Source of the DNA: Desulfatibacillum sp.
GTDB taxonomy: Bacteria > Desulfobacterota > Desulfobacteria > Desulfobacterales > SpSt-501
Assembly (NCBI GenBank): GCA_020725555.1
Contig: DYEU01000032.1
Coordinates: 124,001 to 188,000 of the forward strand
Direction of reading: 5' to 3'
Length of the DNA: 64,000 bases
Every line of letters begins with the position of its first letter. Position 1 is the first letter of the stretch. Under the pieces are notes generated by a model. That model worked only from the letters and a program-made list of their open reading frames with translations, did not search any database and had not been told where the DNA came from. A program made the position numbers and the translations under genes. This document shows positions 22,963 through 31,288 of the stretch, piece after piece.

Positions 22963-23038
22963 GGCGCAGGCTTCGACGCCGGCCCCATGGAATGGGAGAA
23001 ATCCCCTCCCGTGGACGCCGCGGCGAAGCCGAAGCGTC

Positions 23039-23067
23039 TTTCTACCAGACGGCCGACCCGCTTGCAA
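23039..23067 (-). promoter_or_regulatory. Candidate promoter of the nqr operon
   Basis: TTGCAA (23062-23067), a 17-base spacer and TAGAAA (complement of 23039-23044) on the minus strand, about 77 bp before nqrA. Both boxes match 4/6. The divergent citrate synthase gene begins at 23216. Confidence 0.35.
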
Positions 23068-23215
23068 CTCCCGCGGCAAGGGCCGCCGGGCCTTGACTTT
23101 TGCCCGCGCAATGAAGATGTAAACGTAGCCTTGCGGCAATACGGTTGACCGGCCCTTTTGCCGGCCGGCTGCCTCGATGCGGGGGAACCCACCGAAATAC
23201 CGGCAGGGGGAAGGC

Positions 23216-24403
23216 ATGGTCGAAGACTGCAAGATGCCGATGGACACGGGGTTGCGCGGCGTCGTCGTCGCCAGCACGCGGATCGGCGAAGTGGACGGCA
23301 AGAACGGGCGGCTGCTCTACCGCGGCTACCGCATCCAGGACCTCGCCCAGGCGACCTACGAGGAGGTCGCCCACCTGCTGCTCCTCGAGCGGCTGCCCTC
23401 GCGGCCGGAGCTCGAGCGCTTCGCGGAGGAGATCCGGGCCTTGCGCGAGGTACCGCCGGCGCTGCTCGAGGCCCTGAGGACCCGTCCGGCGGACGCCCAC
23501 CCCATGGACGTCCTGCAGGCCGCAACAGCCATGCTCGGCCATCACGACCCCGACACCCGCGAGGCAAGCCGCGAGGCCGCCCTGCGCATGGCCAAGCGGC
23601 TGATCGCGCGCTTTCCGACCGTGGTCGCCGCCTGGCACCGCATCCGCAGCGGCGAGCCGGTCATCCCGCCCTCGAGCCGCCTCGGCCACGCCGCCAACTT
23701 CCTCTACATGCTGAGCGGCGCGGAGCCCGACCCGGAATTCGCCCGGGCGCTCGACATCGCGCTCGTGCTCCACGCCGAGCACGCCTTCAACGCCTCGACC
23801 TTCGCCGCGCGCGAGGTCGCCTCCACCCAGGCCCACATGTACGCCGCGACGGCGGCCGCGGTCGGCTCGCTCTCCGGGCCGCTCCACGGCGGGGCGAACG
23901 CCCGGGTGATGCAGATGCTGCTGGCGGTCGAGCGGCCCGAGCGGGCGCGGGCCTACGTGGAGGCGGAGCTCGAGGCGGGTCGCAAGATCTTCGGGCTGGG
24001 CCATGCGGTCTACGACGTCGACGACCCCCGGGCGCACATCCTCGCCCCGCTTTCGCGAACGCTGGGCGAGAAGCGCGGCGATCTCCGCTGGTACGAGCTG
24101 TCGCGCGAGATCGAGGCCGCCGCCAAGGAGGTCTTCCGCCGGCGCAAGAACGCCGACATCCCGGTGAACGTCGACTTCTACAGCGCCTCCCTCTACCACT
24201 ACCTGGGGATCCCGATCGACCTCTTCACCCCGGTCTTCGCCATCTCCAGGGTCGCCGGCTGGACCGCCCACATCATCGAGGAGCAATTCGCCGGCGCGGC
24301 CCCCAAGGCCGTGCTCTACCGGCCCGAGTCCCGCTACGTCGGCGACTACTGCGGCCCCGCGGAGTGCGCTTTCGTGCCGCTCGAAGAGCGGGCCCCGGCC
24401 TGA
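23216..24403 (+). CDS. Citrate synthase / 2-methylcitrate synthase family
   Basis: 395 residues, short prokaryotic citrate synthase type. The three catalytic residues are present: His in GPLHGGANARV, His in GLGHAVYDVDDPRA and Asp in NVDFYSASLYH. It condenses acetyl-CoA (or propionyl-CoA) with oxaloacetate; motifs do not exclude methylcitrate synthase, but no prp genes are nearby. ATG 23216 is preferred (AGGGGGAAGG upstream) over an ATG 13 codons earlier. It is divergent from nqr and starts a long plus-strand gene run. Confidence 0.93.
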   Translation: MVEDCKMPMDTGLRGVVVASTRIGEVDGKNGRLLYRGYRIQDLAQATYEEVAHLLLLERLPSRPELERFAEEIRALREVPPALLEALRTRPADAHPMDVLQAATAMLGHHDPDTREASREAALRMAKRLIARFPTVVAAWHRIRSGEPVIPPSSRLGHAANFLYMLSGAEPDPEFARALDIALVLHAEHAFNASTFAAREVASTQAHMYAATAAAVGSLSGPLHGGANARVMQMLLAVERPERARAYVEAELEAGRKIFGLGHAVYDVDDPRAHILAPLSRTLGEKRGDLRWYELSREIEAAAKEVFRRRKNADIPVNVDFYSASLYHYLGIPIDLFTPVFAISRVAGWTAHIIEEQFAGAAPKAVLYRPESRYVGDYCGPAECAFVPLEERAPA

Positions 24404-24465
24404 GCGCCGCCCGGCCGGACCCCGAAACCCGTCGGCGGGGGCCGCAAGGCCGAAAGGAGGAGGTC

Positions 24466-25377
24466 GTGGAGATCGCGGTCGTCGGAGCGACGGGATTCGT
24501 CGGCGCCCCGCTCGTCCGCCACCTGCACGAGCGAGGCCACCGCGTGACCGCCATCGCCCGGGGCGCCCGGGCCGCCGCGGCCGACCTGCCGGCCGCCGCG
24601 TTCGTCTCCGCCGACGTGACGGCCGCCGGGGCCTGGCAGGAGGTGGTCGGCCGCGCGGAGGCCGTGATCCATCTCGCCGGCCGCTCGATCGCCGGCCGCT
24701 GGAGCCGGCAGGCCAAAGAAGAAATCCGCGCCAGCCGCATCGAAAGCACGCGCCGCGTGGTGGAGGCCCTGGCCGGCGGCCGCTGCCGCGTGCTCCTCCA
24801 CGCCTCCGGGGTCGGCTACTACGGCGACCGCGGGGACGATCCGCTGACCGAGGAGGAGCCCCCGGGCCGGGGCTTTCTCGCCGAGCTCGCCCGCGACTGG
24901 GAAGAGGCGGCGCAAGGCGCGGCGGATCAGGGGGTGCGCGTCGCGGCGATGCGCTTCGGGGTCGTCCTGGGAAGCGACGGCGGCGCCCTCGGGCGCATGG
25001 TGCCGGCCTTCCGCGCGTTTCTGGGGGGGCCTCTCGGTAGCGGGCGCCAGTGGTTTTCCTGGATCCACATCGCGGATCTGCTCGCCGCGGTCTCCTTCCT
25101 GCTCGATGTCCCCGCGCTCTCCGGCCCCGTCAATTGCTGCGCCCCCGAACCGGTCACCCAGCGCGACTTCGCCGCCGCCCTGGGCCGCGTGCTCGGGCGG
25201 CCGAGCTCCCTTCCCGCCCCGGCGTTCGCCCTGCGGCTCGCCATGGGGGAGGCGGCCGACCTCCTGCTCGCCAGCCAGCGGGCGATCCCGCGGCGGCTGC
25301 TGGACCACGGCTTCCGGTTCCGCTACCCGGCCCTCGCGCAGGCCCTCGAGGAGCTGCTCGGCGGGAGAGCGGCCTGA
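24466..25377 (+). CDS. TIGR01777-type SDR epimerase (NAD(P)-binding)
   Basis: 303 residues, extended SDR fold. The N-terminal dinucleotide motif is VGATGFVGAPL. The family-specific HLAGRSIAGRWSRQAKEEIR segment and SGVGYYGDRGD contain the active Tyr. The mid-domain FSWIHIADL and a C-terminal DUF1731-like tail follow (LLASQRAIPRRLLDHGFRF). The GTG start at 24466 follows AAAGGAGGAGG. E. coli YfcH/SulA-inhibitor-like proteins belong here; substrate is unknown. Confidence 0.88.
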   Translation: MEIAVVGATGFVGAPLVRHLHERGHRVTAIARGARAAAADLPAAAFVSADVTAAGAWQEVVGRAEAVIHLAGRSIAGRWSRQAKEEIRASRIESTRRVVEALAGGRCRVLLHASGVGYYGDRGDDPLTEEEPPGRGFLAELARDWEEAAQGAADQGVRVAAMRFGVVLGSDGGALGRMVPAFRAFLGGPLGSGRQWFSWIHIADLLAAVSFLLDVPALSGPVNCCAPEPVTQRDFAAALGRVLGRPSSLPAPAFALRLAMGEAADLLLASQRAIPRRLLDHGFRFRYPALAQALEELLGGRAA

Positions 25378-25418
25378 AGCGCCCGGCCTTCCCGCGCCGG
25401 ACCGAAAGCGAGCCGATC

Positions 25419-25955
25419 ATGGAAGACGACAGCCGCCGCTTTCTTCTCGAGCTCCGGGAACAGACCGGCGGGGATCCCGCCCGGTCGGTTTCCCTCTACG
25501 AGGTCGGCCGGGTTCTGGGCTGGGAGCGCCCGCAGGCGCTGAACGCCGCCCAGGATCTCATGGCCGCCGGGCTCGTCGAGATCCGCTCGCTCTCGGGGGC
25601 GATCGCCATCAGCCCCGCGGGGGTGAGCGCCGCCGAAGGCGAGCTCCGCGCGGCCGCGCCCGCAGCACCCCCGCTCCGGCTCGGCCGGGGGCCCGTTTTG
25701 GAGGAGGGGGTCCGGCGGAGGCTCCCCGCCGTGCTGGAGGAGATCCGCGGCGCCGCCGGCGCGGCGGCCGCGGGCCCGGCGGAGGCGCTGCGCCGCGAGC
25801 TCGAAGCCGACCTGCAGACGATCGCGGCCCAGCTCGCCTCGCCGCGCCCCAAGACCGCCGTGGTCCGGGAGACCCTGCGGTCGATCGCCGAAACCCTGGC
25901 CGGGACCGCCGGGGAGGGGCTTGCGGCCCGGCTGCGCTCCATGCTCGAGGACTGA
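25419..25955 (+). CDS. Hypothetical protein with N-terminal winged-helix-like segment
   Basis: 178 residues. Residues 1-75 (VSLYEVGRVLGWERPQALNAAQ, broken by the Gly-Trp turn, then GLVEIRSLSGAIAISPAG) look like a winged helix. The remainder is Ala-rich helical sequence, possibly coiled. I do not recognise the family. ATG 25419 starts the compact domain. It sits between the epimerase and exonuclease III genes with short gaps, so it is probably co-transcribed. Confidence 0.6.
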   Translation: MEDDSRRFLLELREQTGGDPARSVSLYEVGRVLGWERPQALNAAQDLMAAGLVEIRSLSGAIAISPAGVSAAEGELRAAAPAAPPLRLGRGPVLEEGVRRRLPAVLEEIRGAAGAAAAGPAEALRRELEADLQTIAAQLASPRPKTAVVRETLRSIAETLAGTAGEGLAARLRSMLED

Positions 25956-25970
25956 AGGGGGCGTCCGCCG

Positions 25971-26768
25971 ATGCCGCAACGAACGCGGAAGCGCTGGAAG
26001 ATCGTTTCCTGGAACGTGAACGGCCTGCGCGCCGCCCTGCAGAAGGGGTTCGTCCCAAGCGCCCTCCGGCTCGAGGCCGACGTCCTGTGTATTCAGGAGA
26101 CGAAGCTCCCGCCCGGCGGGGCGGCGGAGGAGATGGCGCGGATTCCGGGCTACGAGACGATCTGGGCCCACTGCACGGCGAAGCGGGGCTACAGCGGGGT
26201 CGCGACCTACACGCGCATCCCGCCCCTTTCCGCCCGCAGCGGGTTCGGCGTGGAGCGCTTCGACCGCGAGGGCCGCGTGATCGAGACCGATTTCGGCGAT
26301 TTCCTGCTCTTCAACGTCTACTTCCCGAACGGCCAGGCCGGGCCGGAGCGGCTGCAGTACAAGCTCGACTTCTACGAGGCGTTCTTCGATCACGCCGAGG
26401 GCCTGCGCCGCCGCGGCCGCCGGGTCGTCGTCTGCGGCGACTTCAACACCGCCCACAACGAAATCGACCTCGCCAACCCCAAGGCGAACGAACACTATTC
26501 CGGCTTCCTGCGGGTCGAACGCGACTGGCTCGACCGCATCGTGGCCCGCGGTTGGGTGGACACCTTCCGGCACCTCCACCCCGACACCGTGCAATACTCG
26601 TGGTGGACCTACCGCTTCCGCGCCCGCGAGCGGAACATCGGCTGGCGCATCGATTATTTCTTCGTCGGCCGCGAGCTGATCGAGGAGGGGAGGGTGCGGG
26701 AAGCCTTCATCGACCCCTCGGTGGCGGGGTCGGACCACTGCCCCGTCGGGCTCGTGCTCGAGTTCTGA
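25971..26768 (+). CDS. xth: Exodeoxyribonuclease III
   Basis: 265 residues, AP endonuclease/exonuclease III family. Motifs are SWNVNGLRA, CIQETKLP with the metal Glu, VFNVYFPNGQ-like FNVYFPNG, CGDFNTAHNEIDL with catalytic Asp/Asn, YSWWTYRF, and the terminal SDHCPVGL with catalytic Asp-His. It acts in base-excision repair by cutting abasic sites and removing 3' blocking groups. It starts 16 bp after the preceding gene. Confidence 0.95.
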   Translation: MPQRTRKRWKIVSWNVNGLRAALQKGFVPSALRLEADVLCIQETKLPPGGAAEEMARIPGYETIWAHCTAKRGYSGVATYTRIPPLSARSGFGVERFDREGRVIETDFGDFLLFNVYFPNGQAGPERLQYKLDFYEAFFDHAEGLRRRGRRVVVCGDFNTAHNEIDLANPKANEHYSGFLRVERDWLDRIVARGWVDTFRHLHPDTVQYSWWTYRFRARERNIGWRIDYFFVGRELIEEGRVREAFIDPSVAGSDHCPVGLVLEF

Positions 26769-26784
26769 GCCGAGGGGAGGCCGC

Positions 26785-27408
26785 GTGGACCCGGACCGCA
26801 TCGTCGCCGTTTTCGGCAGCCCGCGCCGCCGCGGCAACACGGCCACGCTGCTCGAAGCCGCCGTGGAGGGGGCCCTCTCCGCCGGGGCGCGCGTCGATCG
26901 CCTGGTCCTGCGCGACCTCAAGATCGCCCCCTGCCTGGAGATCTACGGCTGCCGCGTCGACGGGGAATGCCGCATCCGCGACGACTTCCAGGCCGCCCGC
27001 GACCGGATCCTGGAGGCGGGGGGCATCATGCTCGCCTCGCCCATCTTCTACTACGCGGTGAGCGCGCAGGTGAAGATCCTGATGGACCGCTGTCATTCCC
27101 TCTGGGTGAAGCGCCGCTGGGTGGAGAAGGCGGAGGCGGCCGGACCGCGGCCCCGGCGCCGGGGCCTCTTCGTCGCCGCCGGGGCCACGCGGGGGCGGCG
27201 GCTCTTCGAAGGGGCGCTCTTGAGCGTGCGCTGCTTCTTCGATACGCTGGACTGCGATCTCTGGAAGAGCCTTCTCTACCGCGAACTCGAGCACGAGGGC
27301 GAGGCGGCCGCGCGGCCCGAGCTCCTCGCCGAGGCCCGCCGGGCCGGGGCCGAGCTCGCCCGCCTCCTCCGGGAGACCGCCCCGGCGGGGGACGAAACCG
27401 GCCGCTGA
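26785..27408 (+). CDS. NADPH-dependent FMN reductase-like iron-sulfur flavoprotein
   Basis: 207 residues, flavodoxin-like fold. The N-terminal phosphate-binding loop is GSPRRRGNTATLLEAA. CLEIYGCRVDGEC corresponds to the Cys cluster region of iron-sulfur flavoproteins, and the FMN-contact SPIFYYAVSAQVKILMDR follows. It starts with GTG at 26785 after GGGGAGG. Probable cytosolic flavin-dependent oxidoreductase of unknown partner. Only three cysteines are near the cluster site, so Fe-S binding is uncertain. Confidence 0.85.
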   Translation: MDPDRIVAVFGSPRRRGNTATLLEAAVEGALSAGARVDRLVLRDLKIAPCLEIYGCRVDGECRIRDDFQAARDRILEAGGIMLASPIFYYAVSAQVKILMDRCHSLWVKRRWVEKAEAAGPRPRRRGLFVAAGATRGRRLFEGALLSVRCFFDTLDCDLWKSLLYRELEHEGEAAARPELLAEARRAGAELARLLRETAPAGDETGR

Positions 27409-27421
27409 ACGACCCGGAGCC

Positions 27422-28303
27422 ATGGACCTCTCCTTCGAACCGATCGGCATCGAACGCCAGGACGAATACCTCGCGCGGCTCGCCCGCTGCCCCCAGCCCG
27501 CCTCCGACTACAGCTTCATCAACCTCTGGGCGTGGGCGGAGGAATACGGCCTGGAGTGGGCCTGGGAGGGGGAGCTCGTCTGGCTCCGGCAGCGGATCCC
27601 CGCGGAGGCCTTCTGGGCCCCCGTCGGGGACTGGGAGGCCGTGGACTGGGATAAACGGCGGGACGCTCTGCGCGCGGCCGGAAGCTTCCACCGCGTCCCC
27701 GAGCGGCTATCCTCCCTCTGGCAGGCGGCCTTCGGGGAAGGCCTCACGGTCACCCCCCAGCGCGGCCACTGGGATTACCTCTACGATTTCCGCGACCTCG
27801 TCGAGCTCCCCGGCAACCGCTACCACGCCAAGAAGAACCTGCTGCAGCAGTTTCTGCGCACCTACACCTTCCAGTACACCGACTTCGGGCCGCGGACCAT
27901 CGAGCACGCGATGGCCATGCAGGAGGACTGGTGCACCTGGCGCGACTGCGAGTCCTCGGAGCTGCTCGCCGCCGAAAACCGCGCCATTCTGCGGGTCCTT
28001 CGCCACTGGGAGGCGCTGCGCCGCATCCGCGGGGGGGCGCTCTTCGTCGAGGGCCTGATCGTCGCCTACACGATCGCCGAGCCGCTCACCCCCGAGACGA
28101 TGCTCATCCATTTCGAAAAGGGCTGCCCCGCCTACAAGGGCGCCTACCAGGCGATTCACCAGATGTTTCTCGCCCACGCGGGCGACGGCTTCCGCCGGGT
28201 CAATCGCGAGCAGGACCTCGACAGCGAGGGCCTGCGCAAGGCGAAACTCTCCTACCACCCGGTCGAGTTCCTCAAGAAATCCCGGGTCGTGTTCCGGGCG
28301 TAA
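27422..28303 (+). CDS. DUF2156 (phosphatidylglycerol lysyltransferase C-terminal domain-like) protein
   Basis: 293 residues, soluble, dual GNAT-like fold. Typical DUF2156 motifs are SDYSFINLWAW, YLYDFRDLVELPGNRYHAK (KK follows) and INREQDLDSEGLRKAKLSYHP. Stand-alone DUF2156 proteins lack the membrane part of MprF and have no firm assigned substrate; aminoacyl transfer is a family-based guess. It lies 17 bp ahead of the serine acetyltransferase gene. Confidence 0.87.
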   Translation: MDLSFEPIGIERQDEYLARLARCPQPASDYSFINLWAWAEEYGLEWAWEGELVWLRQRIPAEAFWAPVGDWEAVDWDKRRDALRAAGSFHRVPERLSSLWQAAFGEGLTVTPQRGHWDYLYDFRDLVELPGNRYHAKKNLLQQFLRTYTFQYTDFGPRTIEHAMAMQEDWCTWRDCESSELLAAENRAILRVLRHWEALRRIRGGALFVEGLIVAYTIAEPLTPETMLIHFEKGCPAYKGAYQAIHQMFLAHAGDGFRRVNREQDLDSEGLRKAKLSYHPVEFLKKSRVVFRA

Positions 28304-28319
28304 CGCCGCAAGGAGCGTC

Positions 28320-29300
28320 ATGGATTCGCGTCCGCATCCCGTTGACCGCTGCAAGGCCGAGGCGGCCGCCGCCTCCGATGCGCGCTCGCGGCTTCCCGCC
28401 GTGGCCGAGGCGATCATCGAGAGCTGCGCCGAGACGGCCTGCTACACGCACATCGACTACGAGCCCATCCCTTCGCGCGAAAAGGTCGTCGAGGTCATCG
28501 AGCGCCTGCGCGCGCTCCTCTTCCCCGGCTATTTCAGCCGCGAGAAGATCGACCCCGTCACCCTGCGCTACACCCTGGGGCGGGCCGTGACCGAGGCCTA
28601 CGACCTGCTCTCCGAGCAGATCTGCCACGGCATCCGCCACGACTGCCAGCGCTACGGCCAGGCGTGCAGCGACTGCGAGCAACGCGGCCGGGAGATCGCC
28701 TTCGAGCTGTTGTGCGGCCTCCCGGAGCTGCGGCGAAGGCTCGCGGCCGACGTCCGGGCGACCTACGAGGGCGACCCCGCCGCGCACAGCCACGACGAAA
28801 TCATCTTCAGCTACCCCGGGATCTACGCGCTCTCGGTCTACCGCGTCGCGCACCGCCTCTTCGAGCTCGGGGTCCCGCTTCTGCCGCGGATCATGACCGA
28901 ATACGCCCACAGCGTCACCGGGATCGACATCCACCCCGGCGCCGAGATCGGGGAAAGCTTCGTCATCGACCACGGCACGGGCGTCGTGATCGGCGAGACC
29001 ACCCGCATTGGGGACCGCGTGCGCATCTACCAGGGGGTCACCCTGGGGGCGCTCTCGCTGCCGCGCGACGCCGGGGAACGGTTCCGCGGCCGCAAGCGGC
29101 ACCCGACGATCGAAGACGACGTGATCATCTACTCGGGGGCGACCATCCTGGGGGGGGAGACCGTGATCGGCGCCCGCTCGGTGATCGGCGGCAACGTCTG
29201 GTTGACCGCATCCGTCCCCCCGGACACGATGGTCGTGATGGAAAGCCCCCGGCTCATCTACAAAACGCGTTCGCCGGGGGAGGAAAGGAAGACGCCATGA
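28320..29300 (+). CDS. epsC: Serine O-acetyltransferase (EpsC type)
   Basis: 326 residues. An N-terminal helical domain (1-165) has conserved cysteines (CSDCEQRG). It is followed by a left-handed beta-helix acetyltransferase domain with [20 protein letters not shown] (two hexapeptide turns), [19 protein letters not shown] and [17 protein letters not shown]. It makes O-acetylserine from serine and acetyl-CoA. The long N-terminal domain is that of EpsC-type enzymes rather than E. coli CysE. It overlaps cysK by ATGA, giving a two-step cysteine pathway. Confidence 0.93.
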   Translation: MDSRPHPVDRCKAEAAAASDARSRLPAVAEAIIESCAETACYTHIDYEPIPSREKVVEVIERLRALLFPGYFSREKIDPVTLRYTLGRAVTEAYDLLSEQICHGIRHDCQRYGQACSDCEQRGREIAFELLCGLPELRRRLAADVRATYEGDPAAHSHDEIIFSYPGIYALSVYRVAHRLFELGVPLLPRIMTEYAHSVTGIDIHPGAEIGESFVIDHGTGVVIGETTRIGDRVRIYQGVTLGALSLPRDAGERFRGRKRHPTIEDDVIIYSGATILGGETVIGARSVIGGNVWLTASVPPDTMVVMESPRLIYKTRSPGEERKTP

Positions 29301-30220
29301 GGTATTTCACCGCCGTCGAGGCGACGATCGGCCGCACCCCGCTCGTCCGCCTGAACCGCATCGCCGCCGGGCTGCCGGCCCGCATCCTCGCCAAGCTCGA
29401 GTTCTTCAACCCCTTGGGCAGCGTAAAGGACCGCATCGCCGCCGCCATGATCCGCGCGGCCGAGCGCGAGGGCCGGATCGGGCCGGAGACCCTCATCGTC
29501 GAGCCCACCAGCGGCAACACGGGCATCGCGCTCGCCTTCGTCTGCGCCGCCCGGGGGTACCGGCTGACGCTCACCATGCCGGAGACGATGAGCCTCGAGC
29601 GCAGAAAGCTCCTGGTCCACCTCGGCGCCGAGCTCGTCCTCACCCCCGGCGCCCAGGGCATGGCCGGGGCCATCGAAAAGGCGCGCGAGATCCTCGCCGC
29701 CGAAAAGAACGCCTACATGCCCGACCAGTTCGCCAACCCCGCCAACCCGCAGATCCACCGGGAGACCACCGCCGAGGAGATCTGGCACGACACCGAGGGC
29801 CGCGCGGACATCCTCGTGGCCGGCGTCGGCACCGGCGGCACGATCACCGGGGTCGGCCAGGTGATGAAGGCGCGCAAGCCCGGGTTCCGCGTGATCGCCG
29901 TCGAGCCGGCCGCCTCGCCCGTGCTCTCGGGCGGGAAGAAAGGGCCCCACAAGATCCAGGGGATCGGTGCGGGCTTCGTCCCGCAGGTGCTCGACCGCGC
30001 CGTCATCGACGAGGTGATGACCGTGAGCGACGAGGACGCCTTCGCCACGGCGCGGGCCCTCGCCCGGCAGGAGGGGATCCTCTGCGGCATCTCCTCCGGC
30101 GCCGCCGCCTGGGCGGCCCTTGAGGTCGCCCGGCGCCCCGAGGCGGCCGGCCGGATGATCGTCGTGATTCTCGCGAGCACGGGCGAGCGCTACATCTCGA
30201 CCGAACTGTTCCGCTCCTGA
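29297..30220 (+). CDS. cysK: Cysteine synthase A
   Basis: 307 residues, fold-type II PLP enzyme. The PLP lysine is in [11 protein letters not shown], the substrate loop is [10 protein letters not shown], the PLP phosphate loop is [12 protein letters not shown] and the C-terminal binding site is GISSGAA. It converts O-acetylserine plus sulfide to cysteine. It is coupled to epsC and followed by a strong hairpin likely to terminate the run that starts at citrate synthase or nearer. Confidence 0.96.
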   Translation: MRYFTAVEATIGRTPLVRLNRIAAGLPARILAKLEFFNPLGSVKDRIAAAMIRAAEREGRIGPETLIVEPTSGNTGIALAFVCAARGYRLTLTMPETMSLERRKLLVHLGAELVLTPGAQGMAGAIEKAREILAAEKNAYMPDQFANPANPQIHRETTAEEIWHDTEGRADILVAGVGTGGTITGVGQVMKARKPGFRVIAVEPAASPVLSGGKKGPHKIQGIGAGFVPQVLDRAVIDEVMTVSDEDAFATARALARQEGILCGISSGAAAWAALEVARRPEAAGRMIVVILASTGERYISTELFRS

Positions 30221-30227
30221 GCCCGCA

Positions 30228-30268
30228 CCCCCCCGGCCGGGGCGCGATCCGGCCCGGGGGGCGTTTCC
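30228..30268 (+). terminator. Likely terminator hairpin after cysK
   Basis: A GC stem of 13 positions with one mismatch pairs 30228-30240 (CCCCCCCGGCCGG) with 30249-30261, loop GGCGCGAT. CGTTTCCC follows directly and a CCTTTTTTCC tract lies 18-25 bases further. The U-tract is weak and offset, so efficiency is uncertain. Confidence 0.45.
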
Positions 30269-30303
30269 CTCGCCCCGCCTTTTTTCCCACCGGGATCAAG
30301 GTT

Positions 30304-31287
30304 TTGAAAAAAAAGCCGAAAACCTCTACCGGCGGCCCCGCCGCGGCGGACCCTGCCGCGGCGGCCGGGCGCTTTGGCGAAAACCTCACCGGAATGCTTA
30401 TGGAACCCTTCGACGCCGCGGGGCTCGTCGGGACACGGGTCGGCAGCGCCACCCTGCTTGCGGAACTGGCGCGCGGCTCGATGGGCATCGTCTTTGCGGC
30501 CTTCCAGCACACCCTCAAGCGCCGCATCGCCGTCAAGGTGCTGCCGGACGCGCTCGCCGACGAGGAGAGCTCCCGGCTTTTCATCCAGGAGGCGGAGGCC
30601 GCGGCGGGGCTCGCCCACCCGCACATCGTCCCGATCTACGAGATCGGGCGGGAGCCCGGGTTTCACTGGTTCAGCATGCAGCTGATCGAGGGCGAGTCGC
30701 TCGACCGGCGCTTGAAACGCCTCGCCGCCAACCCCGTCCCGGGCCGGCGGCTCTTGCCGACGGGGGAGGCCCTGCAGCTCATGCAGCGCGTTCTCGCCGC
30801 CCTCGACTACGCCCACGGCCGCGGGGTCGTCCATCGCGACGTGAAGCCGGCCAACATCCTGGTCGCCTCCGGCTCCGCGCTGCCGGTGCTCACCGATTTC
30901 GGCATCGCCGCCCTCCGCTCCCCCGGCGGCGACGCCCTGAAGACGCCGCGCGGCAGCCCGCTCTACATGGCGCCCGAGCAGATTCTCCACCCCGCGGCGG
31001 ACGAACGGGTCGACGTCTATGCCGCGGGCGTGCTCCTCTTTCGCCTTCTCGTGCCCGGGCTCCCCCTCGTGGCGCACCGCTCGACGGAAGAGCTGCTCGT
31101 CGCCAAGTCCTCGGGGAAGCCGGTGTTCACCCGGCGGCCAAGCGAGGTGAACCCCCGCCTGCACCGGGACATGGACGACCTGATCGCGCAGGCGACGGCC
31201 TTTCGCCCCGCGGAGCGCTTCTCCAGCTGCCGCCACTTCGCCGAGGCGCTGGCGCGCTACGAACGCCGTCACGGAGGATCCGGCTGA
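30304..31287 (+). CDS. Soluble Ser/Thr protein kinase (Hanks type)
   Basis: 327 residues from a TTG start. The kinase domain spans about 50-320: Gly-rich loop ARGSMGIVFAAF, Lys78 in IAVKVLP, catalytic HRDVKPAN (177-184), DFG (198-200) and GSPLYMAPEQ. All catalytic residues are intact. No membrane segment or PASTA domain is present. The start is uncertain: in-frame ATG codons at 30394 and 30400 lie just before the kinase fold, and the TTG has only AAGG close by. It is followed by a degenerate-GGDEF protein and an FHA protein that may be phospho-partners. Confidence 0.88.
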   Translation: MKKKPKTSTGGPAAADPAAAAGRFGENLTGMLMEPFDAAGLVGTRVGSATLLAELARGSMGIVFAAFQHTLKRRIAVKVLPDALADEESSRLFIQEAEAAAGLAHPHIVPIYEIGREPGFHWFSMQLIEGESLDRRLKRLAANPVPGRRLLPTGEALQLMQRVLAALDYAHGRGVVHRDVKPANILVASGSALPVLTDFGIAALRSPGGDALKTPRGSPLYMAPEQILHPAADERVDVYAAGVLLFRLLVPGLPLVAHRSTEELLVAKSSGKPVFTRRPSEVNPRLHRDMDDLIAQATAFRPAERFSSCRHFAEALARYERRHGGSG

Positions 31288-31288
31288 C